DNA of 64,000 nt from Sphingopyxis sp. USTB-05 (GTDB lineage Bacteria; Pseudomonadota; Alphaproteobacteria; Sphingomonadales; Sphingomonadaceae). Below, piece by piece: positions 43,818 to 53,556 of the stretch. Both the position numbers and the translations under genes were made by a program. Within the stretch, counting starts at the first letter, position 1. Every line of letters starts with the position of its first letter. The stretch covers positions 2,914,001 to 2,978,000 of the forward strand of contig NZ_CP084712.1 in assembly GCF_023822045.1 (NCBI RefSeq), in the 5' to 3' direction. The notes beneath the pieces were generated by a model. That model worked only from the letters and a program-made list of their open reading frames with translations, was not told the origin of the DNA and did no database searches.

Positions 43818-45767
43818 ATGAAGCTGTTGATCGCACTCGCGCTCTCCTGCGCGCCCGTCGCCGCCCTCGCGCAGACCGTCGCGGCCGATACGCCCGGCAA
43901 GCTCGCCAGCGGCGTGCAATATGTGCAGCCCAAGGACTGGACCGCATCGAAGCAGGGCCCCGCGCTCGTCTTCACATCGCCCGAGGGAGACCTGCGTATT
44001 GTGGTCGCCGAAATCGGCGCTGCCGCCGACGCCGCGGATGCCGCCGCCAAAGCCTGGGCGGTCGTCCGGCCGGGTGCCGTGCCGACGCAGCGCACCAGCA
44101 CCGCGGCGCCTCCGGCCGACGGCTGGGACGAGCGCGTGAGCTTTGCCTATGAAACATTGCCGACCGAGCGCGCCGCGCGCTCGGCAAGCGCGCTGCGCAA
44201 GGGCACCGCGTGGACCGTGCTGATCGTCGATGGTTCGGCTGGTACCGCCGCCAAGCGCTCGGCCGCGATGTCGGTGGTGTCGCAGGGCCTTCGCCCGGCG
44301 GGTTTCCAGAAGGAAAGTTTCGCCGGCAAGACCGCGCACGAACTCACGCCCGAGCGGATCAAGCTGCTCACCGACTTCGTCGAGCAGAGCCGTGAGGAAC
44401 TCGAAGTCCCCGGCGTCGGCTTTGCGCTGATCGACGATGGCAAGGTGCTGTGGCAGGGCGGCTTCGGCGTTCGCGCGCTCGGCTCGCCCGAAAAGGTCGA
44501 CGAGCACACCAAGTTCATGATCGCGTCGAACACCAAGGGGATGACCACGCTCCTCCTGTCGACGCTTGCCGACGAAGGCAAACTGCGCTGGGACGAGAAG
44601 GTCGTCGACCTGTATCCAGAGTTCCGCCTCGGCAATGACGAGGTCACCAAGTCGGTACTGGTCAAGCATCTGATCTGCGCTTGCACCGGTTTGCCGCGCA
44701 AGGATTTCGGCTTCATCCTCGCCGACAAGGGACAGCCTGCCGCGGACACGTTCAAACAGCTTGCCGCGACGATGCCGACCAGCAAGTTCGGCGACCTGTT
44801 CCAATATAACAACCAGCTCGCCTCGGCGGCGGGCTATGTCGGCGGGCACATCCTCTATCCGAAGATGGAATTCGGCGCCGCCTATGACCGGGCGATGGAA
44901 GAGAAAGTCTTCAAGCCGCTCGGCATGAAGGACAGCACCTTCGATTATGCCGAGGGCATGGCGGGCAATTGGGCGGCGCCGCACGGCCTCGACATCGACG
45001 GCAAGGTGACTTTGATGTCGAACGACTTCAACTGGTCGCCCTATCCGTATCGCCCTGCGGGCGCAGCCTTTTCCACCACCGCCGACATGGTGCGCTATGT
45101 CCAGCTCGAACTCGGCAAGGGCATGCTCGACGGCAAGCGCCTGGTGAGCGAAACCAACCTGCTCGCGCGCCGGGAAAAAGGCGTGCAGGTCGGACCCGAC
45201 AGCTGGTACGGCATGGGCCTGTTCCAGCGCGACGCATCGGGCGTGCAGGTCGTCACGCATGGCGGCACATTGGTCGGCTATCACAGCACCTGGTTTGCGC
45301 TTCCCGAGTCCGGTGTCGGCATGGTGATCCTGACCAACAGCGATCCGGGCGCATCGATGCTGGCGCCGACGCTCCGCCGCCTGCTCGAAATACTCTATGA
45401 CGGCCAGCCCGAGGCGGCGCGCGATATCACCGCGGCGGCGACACGGATCAAGGCGCAGGCCGGTGCGAAGCGCGAGCGGTTGACCTATCCGGGCGACGCA
45501 GCGGTGCTGGCGGGCCTCGCCGGTCACTATCGCGACCCGTCGGTCGGGCAGATCACGATCAGCGAAAAGAACGGCCAGAAATGGATCAAGGCCGGCTTCG
45601 TCGAGGGGCCGATCGCGACGCGCAAGAATGCCGACGGCAGCATGTCGATCATCTCGGTCGGCCCCGGCAACATCGGCGTCGATGCGCTGGTCGGCACCAA
45701 GGACGGCAAGCGCACGCTCAGCATCAACGACGGCCAGCAGACGCAATATCTGTACGTCGAGGACTGA
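43818..45767 (+). CDS. Beta-lactamase-fold serine hydrolase with N-terminal extra domain (second of two)
   Basis: This 649-residue secreted protein has a signal peptide ending AALAQ. An extra domain of about 150 residues follows, with AKDWTASKQGPALVFTSPEGDLRIV-like strands and AAKAWAVVRPGA. The beta-lactamase domain comes next, with SNTK in MIASNTKGMTT, YNNQ as Y-x-N and VTHGGTLVGYH. GAGGAGAAGCCATC precedes the ATG. It is 12 bases after the first hydrolase. The extra domain may bind a carrier or substrate; its fold is not recognised. Confidence 0.9.
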   Translation: MKLLIALALSCAPVAALAQTVAADTPGKLASGVQYVQPKDWTASKQGPALVFTSPEGDLRIVVAEIGAAADAADAAAKAWAVVRPGAVPTQRTSTAAPPADGWDERVSFAYETLPTERAARSASALRKGTAWTVLIVDGSAGTAAKRSAAMSVVSQGLRPAGFQKESFAGKTAHELTPERIKLLTDFVEQSREELEVPGVGFALIDDGKVLWQGGFGVRALGSPEKVDEHTKFMIASNTKGMTTLLLSTLADEGKLRWDEKVVDLYPEFRLGNDEVTKSVLVKHLICACTGLPRKDFGFILADKGQPAADTFKQLAATMPTSKFGDLFQYNNQLASAAGYVGGHILYPKMEFGAAYDRAMEEKVFKPLGMKDSTFDYAEGMAGNWAAPHGLDIDGKVTLMSNDFNWSPYPYRPAGAAFSTTADMVRYVQLELGKGMLDGKRLVSETNLLARREKGVQVGPDSWYGMGLFQRDASGVQVVTHGGTLVGYHSTWFALPESGVGMVILTNSDPGASMLAPTLRRLLEILYDGQPEAARDITAAATRIKAQAGAKRERLTYPGDAAVLAGLAGHYRDPSVGQITISEKNGQKWIKAGFVEGPIATRKNADGSMSIISVGPGNIGVDALVGTKDGKRTLSINDGQQTQYLYVED

Positions 45768-45786
45768 AAATCAGGGAGATTTCCGC

Positions 45787-47412
45787 ATGACACGGCCGTT
45801 CGCGCTTGCCCTTGCCTCGTTGCTGCTGGTCGGCGCGGCCGCGCCTCCGCCCGCCGCCTATGACATCGTCATTCGCGGCGGCCGCGTGCTCGACGGCGCG
45901 GGCAATCCTTGGGTCACCGCCGACGTCGCGATCAAGGACGGCCGCATCGCGCGCGTCGGCGTGATCGAGACGAAGGGGAAACAGGAGATCGATGCGCGCG
46001 GCCGCTATGTCTCGCCGGGGTTCATCGACATGCTTGATCAGTCGGGACGCGTGCTGCTGCGCGACGGATCGGCGGCAAACAAGCTCCAGATGGGCGTCAC
46101 CACGCTGATCGCCGGCGAAGGCGGAACCGCGGTCCCCGCGGGCGAACTCGCGGGTTATTTCAACACGCTCGAGACGCAGGGCATCGCCGTCAACTTCGGT
46201 ACCTATTATGGCGCGATCCAGGCGCGCGTGAAGGTGATGGGCGATGGCGATGGCGCCCCGAACGAAACCCAGATGCGCGCCATGGAGGATGAGGTGCGTA
46301 CCGCGATGAAGGCGGGTGCATTCGGCATTTCGTCGGCGCTCATCTATTCGCCGGCGAGCTTTCAGGCGACGGACGACCTTGCGCGGCTCGCTGCAATTCC
46401 GGGCAAATGCGGCGGCTTTTATGCGACGCATATGCGCGACGAGAGCGACAAATTGCTCGCCGCGATCGACGAGGCGGTCCAGATCGGCGAACGCAGCGGC
46501 GCGAAGGTCGAGGTGTTCCACATCAAGGCCGCCTATGCGCCGCTGTGGGGCAAGCTGATGCCGCAGGCGATCGCGCGGATCGAGGCGGCGCGGACGCGCG
46601 GCGTCGACATCGGCGCGAATATCTATCCCTATCGCGCCGGTGGCACCGGGCTCGACGTCACCGTTCCGACGCATGTCTTCGCAAAGGGCCGCGAGGCAGC
46701 GCATGAAGCGGTGCGCGATCCCGCCGTTCGTGTTCAGCTCAAAAAGGAACTCGCCGCCGGGCCGCAGGCGGACTGGTCGAACCTGGTCCATGCGTCGGGC
46801 GGGTGGAAGAATGTCGTGCTCGCTAACGGTCAGGCCGAACAGTACAAGCGCTTCAACGGCCAGAATTTCGCCGAGATCGGCAAGGCGCTGGGCAAGGATC
46901 CCGCCGACGCCGCGTGGGACATCTGGCTTGCCGCGCTGCCCGCGCGCGCGTCGGCGCTCTATTTCATGATGGACGACAAGGACATCGACCTCGCGATGAA
47001 ACAGCCGTGGGTCAGCATCGGGACCGACGCCTCGGCAGCGGACAGCACGGTCGCCGCCGAAACCGCGGGGCGGCCGCATCCGCGCTCCTATGGCACCTTT
47101 CCGCGCATCATCGCCGAATATGTCCAGGCACGTCCGGTGCTGACGTTGCCCGACGCGATCCGCAAGATGACCGGCTGGCCGGCGCAGCGGCTAGGCCTCT
47201 CCGATCGCGGGCTGCTACGCGAAGGCATGCGCGCCGACATCGTCGTCTTTGACCTCGCGGCGATCAAGGACCGGGCGACCTATGAAGCGCCGACGGCAGC
47301 GCCCGAAGGCATCGGCGACGTGATCGTCAACGGCGTCGTCGCTCTGGCCAAGGGGCAACCGACCGGTTCGCGGAGCGGCAACGTCCTGCGTCATGCGTGC
47401 ACCGCGATCTGA
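45787..47412 (+). CDS. D-aminoacylase-like amidohydrolase, secreted
   Basis: This 541-residue protein has a signal peptide (LALASLLLVGAAA) and the N-acyl-D-amino-acid deacylase pattern: VIRGGRVLDGAGNPWVTADVAI, THMRDESDKLLAAIDEAV and VFHIKAAYAP with the two metal His. GTDASAADS holds the catalytic Asp, and RSYGTFPRIIAEYVQ follows. The HxH of the first metal site is replaced (PGFIDMLDQSG) and the Cys ligand is replaced by Glu (IAGEGG). GGGAGATTTCCGC precedes the ATG. It ends the plus-strand operon and converges on the GH3 gene. The D-acyl-amino-acid substrate is inferred from family. Confidence 0.9.
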   Translation: MTRPFALALASLLLVGAAAPPPAAYDIVIRGGRVLDGAGNPWVTADVAIKDGRIARVGVIETKGKQEIDARGRYVSPGFIDMLDQSGRVLLRDGSAANKLQMGVTTLIAGEGGTAVPAGELAGYFNTLETQGIAVNFGTYYGAIQARVKVMGDGDGAPNETQMRAMEDEVRTAMKAGAFGISSALIYSPASFQATDDLARLAAIPGKCGGFYATHMRDESDKLLAAIDEAVQIGERSGAKVEVFHIKAAYAPLWGKLMPQAIARIEAARTRGVDIGANIYPYRAGGTGLDVTVPTHVFAKGREAAHEAVRDPAVRVQLKKELAAGPQADWSNLVHASGGWKNVVLANGQAEQYKRFNGQNFAEIGKALGKDPADAAWDIWLAALPARASALYFMMDDKDIDLAMKQPWVSIGTDASAADSTVAAETAGRPHPRSYGTFPRIIAEYVQARPVLTLPDAIRKMTGWPAQRLGLSDRGLLREGMRADIVVFDLAAIKDRATYEAPTAAPEGIGDVIVNGVVALAKGQPTGSRSGNVLRHACTAI

Positions 47413-47424
47413 GCCAGCGACTTT

Positions 47425-49953
47425 TCAATCCGCCGTCACGTCAATCTCGCGCTGCTGGCGGATATCCGCCGATGACGATCCGGCCATGATCCGGTAGCGG
47501 CCGGGCACGACGCGCCATTTCCCCTGCTCTGCATCGAATTGCGAAAAGGCGCGGGGATCCAGCGTCACGCTGACGGTTCGGCGCGCGCCGGCCGCAAGGT
47601 CGACCTTGGCAAAGCCGCGCAGCGCGATCGGCAGATCACCGGCGGCGGGGGCGAGCGGCGCGACATAGATCTGCACCACTTCCTTGCCGGCACGCTTGCC
47701 CGTGTTGCGGAGCGTGAGTTTCGCCGACACCAGTTCGCCGCCGTTGACGCGCACAGGCGCCGACAGCGCCGAATAGGCGAAGCTGGTGTAGCTGAGCCCA
47801 TGGCCGAAGGGGAACAGCGGCTTCACACCCTTTGTGACATAGCCGCGGTAACCCACGAGCAGGCCTTCGGAATAAGGCGTCTTGGCACCCTTGAGGTTGA
47901 CCATATCGTCTTCGCTCCGGGCCGGGAAGGTCACGGGCAGTTTACCCGAGGGGTTGACCTTGCCGGTGAGCACGCTCGCGAGCGCCGCCGCGCCGCCTTC
48001 ACCCGGCAGCCACATGTCGACGATCGCGGGTGCCTTGTCGGACCAGGGCATCGTCATCGCGGCGCCCGCATTGACGACGACCGCAGTCTTCGGATTGGCG
48101 GCGATGATCGCCTCGACGAGCTTGTTCTGGTCGCCCGGCAGGTCGAGCGAGGTGCGGTCATACCCTTCGCCTTCGGTTGTCGACGAGGAGCCGACGAACA
48201 CAAGCGCGGCATCGGCACCGCGCGCCGCCGCGACCGCCTCGTCGAACGAGGGGAGCGGTTCGCGGATACCGAAGCTCAGATACTCATAGGGCGTCTGGCC
48301 GGTGACATAGTCGATGCGGATCGGATAGCTGCGCCCCGCTTCGAGCTGGACCGACACCGTCCGGCGCGGGATCGGGAAGCCGAGGACGTCGCGGATGTCG
48401 GGCTTTGACGCACTTTCCTTGTTGAGCACGGTCTTGCCGTCGAGCGTGATTGTCGCATTGCCGGTACCGCGCGTGCTGAATTCATAGGTGCCGCTCGTTT
48501 CGGGCCAGAACAGCCCCTCCCAGCGGAACGCCGCATAGCCCGTCACCTGCGGTCCGGCGATATTGCCGCTGATCCGCTTCAAAAAGCTCGTCGCGGTTTC
48601 GCGTTTCACCGGCTCGCCGCTCATGTCGGCAGTGGCGTAATAGGTCGCGGCGAGGCCAGTGACGCTGCGGTCGGTTCCGGGGCTGAACAATTTGGGGTTC
48701 GCGCCCGGCGGCGTTTCCTCATTGTCGACGCCGCGCGCGAAGTCGATCCTGACACCCGGCAGCGCAGCCTTGAGCGCCGCGAGCGGCGTGCTCGTCTCGA
48801 ACGGTACGACAGCCGAGCTGCCGCCGCCCTGAATACGCACGACGTCGGCGTTCGGGCCGATCACCGCAAGCGTCTTGATCGACGATGGCAACGGCAGAAC
48901 GCCGCTGTTCTTGAGGAGGACGATCGCCTCTTCGGCGGCGCTCTGCGCGAGCGCTGCATTGCGCGGGGTCGTTTCGGCGATCGGGCGTGCAACGCCGCGC
49001 TCGATCGCGCCGCTGCGCACGATCAACCGCACCATGCGGCGCGCATTGTCGTCAAGCTGCGCGGGGGTAACCTTGCCCTCTTCGACCGCCTTTTTGAGCT
49101 TTGGCCCGAAATGGTTCGGCGGTCCCGGCATTTCGAGGTCCATGCCAGCGTTGACGGTGGTCGCGGTCGAATGGACCGCGCCCCAGTCGGACACCACGAA
49201 GCCCTTATAGCCCCATTCGGTCTTGAGCAGGTCGGTCAGCAGCCAACGGTTCTCCGCCGCATGCGTGCCGTTAATCTTGTTGTACGATGCCATCACCGAC
49301 CAGGGGTCGCCCTGTTTGATCACGGTCTCGAACGCCTGGAGGTAGATTTCGCGCAGCGTGCGCGGATCGACCACTGAATCGACGATGAAGCGGTTGGTTT
49401 CCTGATTGTTCGCCGCAAAATGCTTGAGCGACACGCCGATACCCGCGCCCTGTGCGCCCTTCACATAGCCGAGCCCGATCTGACCAGCCAGATACGGGTC
49501 TTCGGAGTAGGTTTCGAAATTGCGACCCCAGCGCGGGGTACGAACGATGTTGACCGTCGGTGCGAGCAGCACGTCGGCGCCATGCGCGATCGTTTCCTTG
49601 CCGATCGCCGCGCCGACTTTTGCCGTGAGGTCGGGATTCCAGGTCGCCGCCATCGCGACACCGACAGGGAACACCGTCGCGGGCTTACCCTCCGGCGAGC
49701 GCACGCCGGTCGGACCGTCGGTCATGCGGATCGAGGGGATGCCGAGCCGTTCGATCGGGTTCAGCGTCATCGAGCTTTCGCCCGCGAGCAGCAGGATTTT
49801 CTCGTCGAGCGTCAGCCGCCCCATCAGATCGTCGACACGCGCCTCGATCGGCGCGGATTTATCCTTGTAGATCATATCCTGCGCCTGTGCGCCGGACAGC
49901 GCCACCGTGGAGGACAGCAAACTTGCCGTCAGATAGGCTGTCCGGCCCTTCAT
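47425..49953 (-). CDS. GH3 beta-glucosidase with PA14 domain, secreted
   Basis: This 842-residue protein is a retaining beta-glycosidase of family 3. It has a signal peptide ending SGAQAQ, the N-terminal barrel with GIPSIRMTDGPTGVRSP and the nucleophile Asp in GFVVSDWGAVHST. A PA14 insertion (about 415-555, GYAAFRWEGLFWPETSGTYEF) precedes the C-terminal domain with acid/base Glu in STTEGEGYDRTSLDLPG. The Fn3-like end is SVTLDPRAFSQFD. Its ATG overlaps the previous stop (TGATG). It is the last gene of the operon and should release glucose from the glycoside. Confidence 0.94.
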   Translation of the reverse strand: MKGRTAYLTASLLSSTVALSGAQAQDMIYKDKSAPIEARVDDLMGRLTLDEKILLLAGESSMTLNPIERLGIPSIRMTDGPTGVRSPEGKPATVFPVGVAMAATWNPDLTAKVGAAIGKETIAHGADVLLAPTVNIVRTPRWGRNFETYSEDPYLAGQIGLGYVKGAQGAGIGVSLKHFAANNQETNRFIVDSVVDPRTLREIYLQAFETVIKQGDPWSVMASYNKINGTHAAENRWLLTDLLKTEWGYKGFVVSDWGAVHSTATTVNAGMDLEMPGPPNHFGPKLKKAVEEGKVTPAQLDDNARRMVRLIVRSGAIERGVARPIAETTPRNAALAQSAAEEAIVLLKNSGVLPLPSSIKTLAVIGPNADVVRIQGGGSSAVVPFETSTPLAALKAALPGVRIDFARGVDNEETPPGANPKLFSPGTDRSVTGLAATYYATADMSGEPVKRETATSFLKRISGNIAGPQVTGYAAFRWEGLFWPETSGTYEFSTRGTGNATITLDGKTVLNKESASKPDIRDVLGFPIPRRTVSVQLEAGRSYPIRIDYVTGQTPYEYLSFGIREPLPSFDEAVAAARGADAALVFVGSSSTTEGEGYDRTSLDLPGDQNKLVEAIIAANPKTAVVVNAGAAMTMPWSDKAPAIVDMWLPGEGGAAALASVLTGKVNPSGKLPVTFPARSEDDMVNLKGAKTPYSEGLLVGYRGYVTKGVKPLFPFGHGLSYTSFAYSALSAPVRVNGGELVSAKLTLRNTGKRAGKEVVQIYVAPLAPAAGDLPIALRGFAKVDLAAGARRTVSVTLDPRAFSQFDAEQGKWRVVPGRYRIMAGSSSADIRQQREIDVTAD

Positions 49954-50288
49954 CACTTGATCTCCGCCAGGTCCTTGGCGGTCGCGGCGAGCATCTCGTC
50001 GGTGATCTTGCCGTTCGAATAGGGTTGAAGCTGCGTCAGGCTGATCGCCTTGAACATCTCATATTCGGGCAGTGCGATCATGCCGGGGAAATGCTTTTCG
50101 ATCACCGCCTTGCCCTTTTCGTCGGCGACGATGTCCTGCAGCGGGGTGTCGAGGTTGAACTTCGCATCGCTGGCGGGGGCAGCCGCGGCCGGTGCGGGCG
50201 CGGCGGGTGCGGGTGCCGGCGCGGTCGTGCCTTGAGCAAAGGCGGGAGCAGCGGCCATCAGCGCCGCAACAAATATGGCAGTTTTCAT
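49953..50288 (-). CDS. Small secreted Ala/Pro-rich protein in the glycoside operon
   Basis: This 111-residue protein has a signal peptide ending PAFAQ, a flexible Ala/Pro linker of about 22 residues, and a compact C-terminal domain of about 65 residues: [26 protein letters not shown], then [15 protein letters not shown]. The domain looks helical. It overlaps both neighbours (ATGA before, TGATG after), so it is made together with the GH3 enzyme. I do not recognise a named family; it may be an accessory domain of the extracellular machinery. Confidence 0.82.
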   Translation of the reverse strand: MKTAIFVAALMAAAPAFAQGTTAPAPAPAAPAPAAAAPASDAKFNLDTPLQDIVADEKGKAVIEKHFPGMIALPEYEMFKAISLTQLQPYSNGKITDEMLAATAKDLAEIK

Positions 50289-51961
50289 TCTACTTCTTCC
50301 TTTTGAAGATCGGCGACCATCGCTTCTCTGATCAGATATTTCTGGACCTTCCCCGTCACCGTGGTGGGGAATTCGCCGACGATACGCACGTAGCGCGGGA
50401 CTTTATAGTGGGCGATCTGGCCGCGACAGAATTCGCGTATCGCTTCGGCATCGACGTTGGCATCGGGCTTCAACCGTACCCATGCGCACAGTTCCTCGCC
50501 CATGCGTTCGTCGGGGATGCCAACCACCGCCACATCCTCGACAAAGGGATGGCGATAGAGATAATCCTCGATCTCGCGCGGGTAGATATTCTCGCCGCCG
50601 CGGATGACCATATCCTTGAGGCGGCCGACGATATTGCCATAGCCCTCGGCATCGATCGTCGCGAGATCGCCCGAATGCATCCAGCCGTCGGCGTCGATCG
50701 AATCCGCGGTGCGTTCGGCCTCGTCCCAATAACCGATCATCACCGAATATCCGCGCGTGCAAAGCTCGCCGGCTTCGCCCGAGGGGACGATATTGCCACC
50801 GCCATCGACGATCTTGCATTCGAGGTGCGGCTGCACGCGGCCGATCGAGCCGACGCGGCGTTCGAACGGATCGTCGGGCGCTGTCTGGAAGCTCACCGGG
50901 CTGGTTTCGGTCATCCCGTAAGCGATCGTCACGTCGCGCATGTTCAGCCGCTCGACAACCTGCCGCATCAGCGGTTCGGGGCAGATTGCGCCGGCCATGC
51001 AACCGGTGCGCAGCGAGGACACATCAAAGTCATCGAAGCGCGGATGCGCGAGCACCGCAATGAACATTGTCGGGACGCCGTAGAGCGCCGTGCAACGTTC
51101 GGCTTCGACGGCGCGCAGTACGGCTTCGGGATCGAAACCTTCGGACGGATAGATCATCGCCGCGCCGTGGGTGATGCTGGCGAGATTGCCCATCACCATG
51201 CCGAAGCAATGATAGAGCGGCACGGGGATGCAGATGCGGTCGCCCTCCCCCAGCCCCTGCGTACGACCGACGAAATACCCGTTGTTCAGGATGTTGCGAT
51301 GGCTGAGCGTCGCCCCCTTCGGCAGACCGGTGGTGCCGCTGGTGAACTGGATATTGATCGCGTCGTTGGGATCGAGCGCCGGGCCGATGGCGGCGAGACG
51401 CTGGCGGTCGGTATCGGTAGCAAGCGTCGCCGCATCGTCGAACGGCAGCCAACCTGGACGCGCTTCCGGACCGATGAGGATCAGCGAGCGCAGGGTCGGC
51501 AGACGTTCGGCGCGCAACTGACCGGGCGTGCTGGTGACCGCCTCGGGCGCGAGTTCCTCGATCATGCCCGGATAGTCGCTCGTCTTGAAGCTGGTCGCCG
51601 CGACGAGCGCCGAAAGGCCGACCTTGTTGATCGTATATTCGACCTCGGACAGGCGATAGGCCGGGTTGATCGTGACGAGGATCAGCCCGGCGCGCGCCGC
51701 GGCAAACTGGGTCAGCGTCCATTCGGCGCAATTGGGTGCCCAGATGCCGATCCGGTCGCCGGGATTGAGGCCAAGCGCAAGCAGTCCGGCGGCGAAAGCG
51801 TCGGACCGTTCGAGCAGTTCGGCGAAGGTCCAGCGAATGCCCTGCCCGACCGATACGAGCGCGTCGCTGCTCCCCCAGCGTTCGGCGGCAAGCGCGAGCG
51901 CTTCGCCGATCGTATGCTCGATCAGCGGCGGTTCGCTCGCGCCTGTCACATGGCTCGTCAT
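50285..51961 (-). CDS. AMP-binding acyl-CoA synthetase
   Basis: This 558-residue cytoplasmic enzyme activates a carboxylic acid with ATP and CoA. The AMP-binding motif is [18 protein letters not shown] near 190-206, the A5 motif is [13 protein letters not shown], and [23 protein letters not shown] and [20 protein letters not shown] follow, with the catalytic Lys in the C-terminal KVPRYVR/GKVQK region. Fatty and aromatic acid ligases share this pattern. It is the only operon member without a signal peptide, so it acts on the acid freed and imported. Its ATG overlaps the tannase-family stop by four bases. Confidence 0.92.
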   Translation of the reverse strand: MTSHVTGASEPPLIEHTIGEALALAAERWGSSDALVSVGQGIRWTFAELLERSDAFAAGLLALGLNPGDRIGIWAPNCAEWTLTQFAAARAGLILVTINPAYRLSEVEYTINKVGLSALVAATSFKTSDYPGMIEELAPEAVTSTPGQLRAERLPTLRSLILIGPEARPGWLPFDDAATLATDTDRQRLAAIGPALDPNDAINIQFTSGTTGLPKGATLSHRNILNNGYFVGRTQGLGEGDRICIPVPLYHCFGMVMGNLASITHGAAMIYPSEGFDPEAVLRAVEAERCTALYGVPTMFIAVLAHPRFDDFDVSSLRTGCMAGAICPEPLMRQVVERLNMRDVTIAYGMTETSPVSFQTAPDDPFERRVGSIGRVQPHLECKIVDGGGNIVPSGEAGELCTRGYSVMIGYWDEAERTADSIDADGWMHSGDLATIDAEGYGNIVGRLKDMVIRGGENIYPREIEDYLYRHPFVEDVAVVGIPDERMGEELCAWVRLKPDANVDAEAIREFCRGQIAHYKVPRYVRIVGEFPTTVTGKVQKYLIREAMVADLQKEEVE

Positions 51962-53556
51962 TTCCCGGGCGCCTCGCACGTAAAGCTGGCTGCGTCGTCG
52001 GTCGAACCTTTGCCGTCCCACTTTGCGACCTTCGGAAATGCACAGAGCGGCCGCGTCCGCCCGGCCTTGGCGGGCAAGCCGATATAGGCGAACAGGTCGT
52101 TGTCATATTTGGTCGCGATGATCCGCTCTGGCGCTGGGCCGCCCTGCCGCCAGCCATCGAGTGCCGCCAGCGGATCGAAGTTGTTCGGTCCCGGTCCCGC
52201 AAGGCAGTGCGACATGCCGGGCACCATGAACAGGCGGACCGAAGTCGCCGTAGCCTTCGGGTTCGCCGCGACCAGGCGCTCGTAATAGTCGAGCGTATTC
52301 TGTGCCGGAATCCCGGCATCGTTCCAGCCGTGATAGAGGATCAGCTTGCCGCCGCGTTTGTAGAAGGCACCGAGGTCGGTGCTGTCCGCATCAAGATCGC
52401 CGCCGACCCGCGCCTTCGCCAACGCATAGTCGCGTTCGAGGTTGAAATCCGAAAGCTGCCAGTCGGGATTGGCGTGGACAAAATAGCGGAAGAAGGCGGT
52501 GCCGAACTTTACATGCTGCGACGTCTTGCCCGTCAGCCATTGTGACCAGGTGCCTGCCTCCGCCTCGGCGCCGGGTGCGAAACCGGGGTAGAAGCTCTTG
52601 CCTCCGGTCGTCTTTGGACCTTCGTAGAACAGCCTTGCGGTCGCGACTTCGCCCGGCGTCAGGCAATCGGCGCCATCGCCGCCTTTGCAGGCGAGTTTGG
52701 CCGGATCGAAATGACATGCGCGCGGATCGTCGATCACGCCATCCTTCACCCCGTCGAGCCCGTCGCACTGGCCGAGCGATGCGGCCTGGAGCAATTTCAG
52801 CTTCGCCATCGGCAGGTCGGCGCCGGGCTTGCCCGCCGCGACGGCGTTGTTGGCAAAGGCGCTCGCCATGCGCGTCCATGGCATCGCGGGGGCTCCCGCG
52901 ATGATCGCGTCATAATCGGCCGGGTATCGCTGCGCGAGGGTCAGCGCCTGCCGCCCGCCATCCGAACAGCCATGGAAATAGCTCGCCGCGAGCGGGTTTT
53001 CGTAAAAGGCGGCGATCACCTGTTTCGCAGTCTCCGCGCCGACATGATTGGCGCGCCAGCCATAGTCGCGGATCTTTTCGGGCGCGTTCAGCGCCCAGCT
53101 TGCGTCGACATCGGCTTCGCTGAAATGCCCCATGTCAGTACCGACCGCAGCATAGCCCTTTTGCACCGCGCCGCGCATAAGCAGCGACGGCAGCAGCATG
53201 TTCGCGCCGAAACCGCCATTGCCCGCGCCGAGCAGCTTGCCGTTCCACCCCGCGCGCTCGGGTAACCAGACCTCGACCTTGATCGACGATCCGGGCACCG
53301 GCGACAGCGTAGCCTGTACGCGGCAGAAGGCGGCGGGGGCTGGAAGGCCGGGCTTGCCCGCCTCCAGATTGACCATTGCGCCGCCCGAAAGCGAGGTCGC
53401 GGCGTCGACCTTGCCGTCCTTCAGCGTCATGCCGGTCAGCGCTTCGCAGCTTCCGACCTTCTGCGCCGAGGAAGCCGGTGTCGGGGCGGGTTCGTTTGCG
53501 GTGCAGCCCGCGAGCAACGATCCGCCGGCGAGCAGGAGGAGCGATGCCGCCCTCAT
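51958..53556 (-). CDS. Tannase/feruloyl-esterase family lipoprotein
   Basis: This 532-residue esterase has a lipoprotein signal ([11 protein letters not shown]) and the tannase/feruloyl esterase core: nucleophile Ser in [13 protein letters not shown], catalytic Asp in [10 protein letters not shown], His in MSHCLAGPG, forming the CS-D-HC motif of the family. [30 protein letters not shown] is typical. It cleaves phenolic esters such as galloyl or feruloyl/caffeoyl groups. I start at 53556, where the ATG overlaps the previous stop (ATGA). The next gene encodes an acyl-CoA synthetase that could take the freed acid. Confidence 0.92.
   Translation of the reverse strand: MRAASLLLLAGGSLLAGCTANEPAPTPASSAQKVGSCEALTGMTLKDGKVDAATSLSGGAMVNLEAGKPGLPAPAAFCRVQATLSPVPGSSIKVEVWLPERAGWNGKLLGAGNGGFGANMLLPSLLMRGAVQKGYAAVGTDMGHFSEADVDASWALNAPEKIRDYGWRANHVGAETAKQVIAAFYENPLAASYFHGCSDGGRQALTLAQRYPADYDAIIAGAPAMPWTRMASAFANNAVAAGKPGADLPMAKLKLLQAASLGQCDGLDGVKDGVIDDPRACHFDPAKLACKGGDGADCLTPGEVATARLFYEGPKTTGGKSFYPGFAPGAEAEAGTWSQWLTGKTSQHVKFGTAFFRYFVHANPDWQLSDFNLERDYALAKARVGGDLDADSTDLGAFYKRGGKLILYHGWNDAGIPAQNTLDYYERLVAANPKATATSVRLFMVPGMSHCLAGPGPNNFDPLAALDGWRQGGPAPERIIATKYDNDLFAYIGLPAKAGRTRPLCAFPKVAKWDGKGSTDDAASFTCEAPGK

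Noticed and set aside
42549..45746. 1065-residue minus-strand open frame
   Set aside because: It runs antisense to two serine hydrolases with intact motifs, and its protein has no signal or motif.
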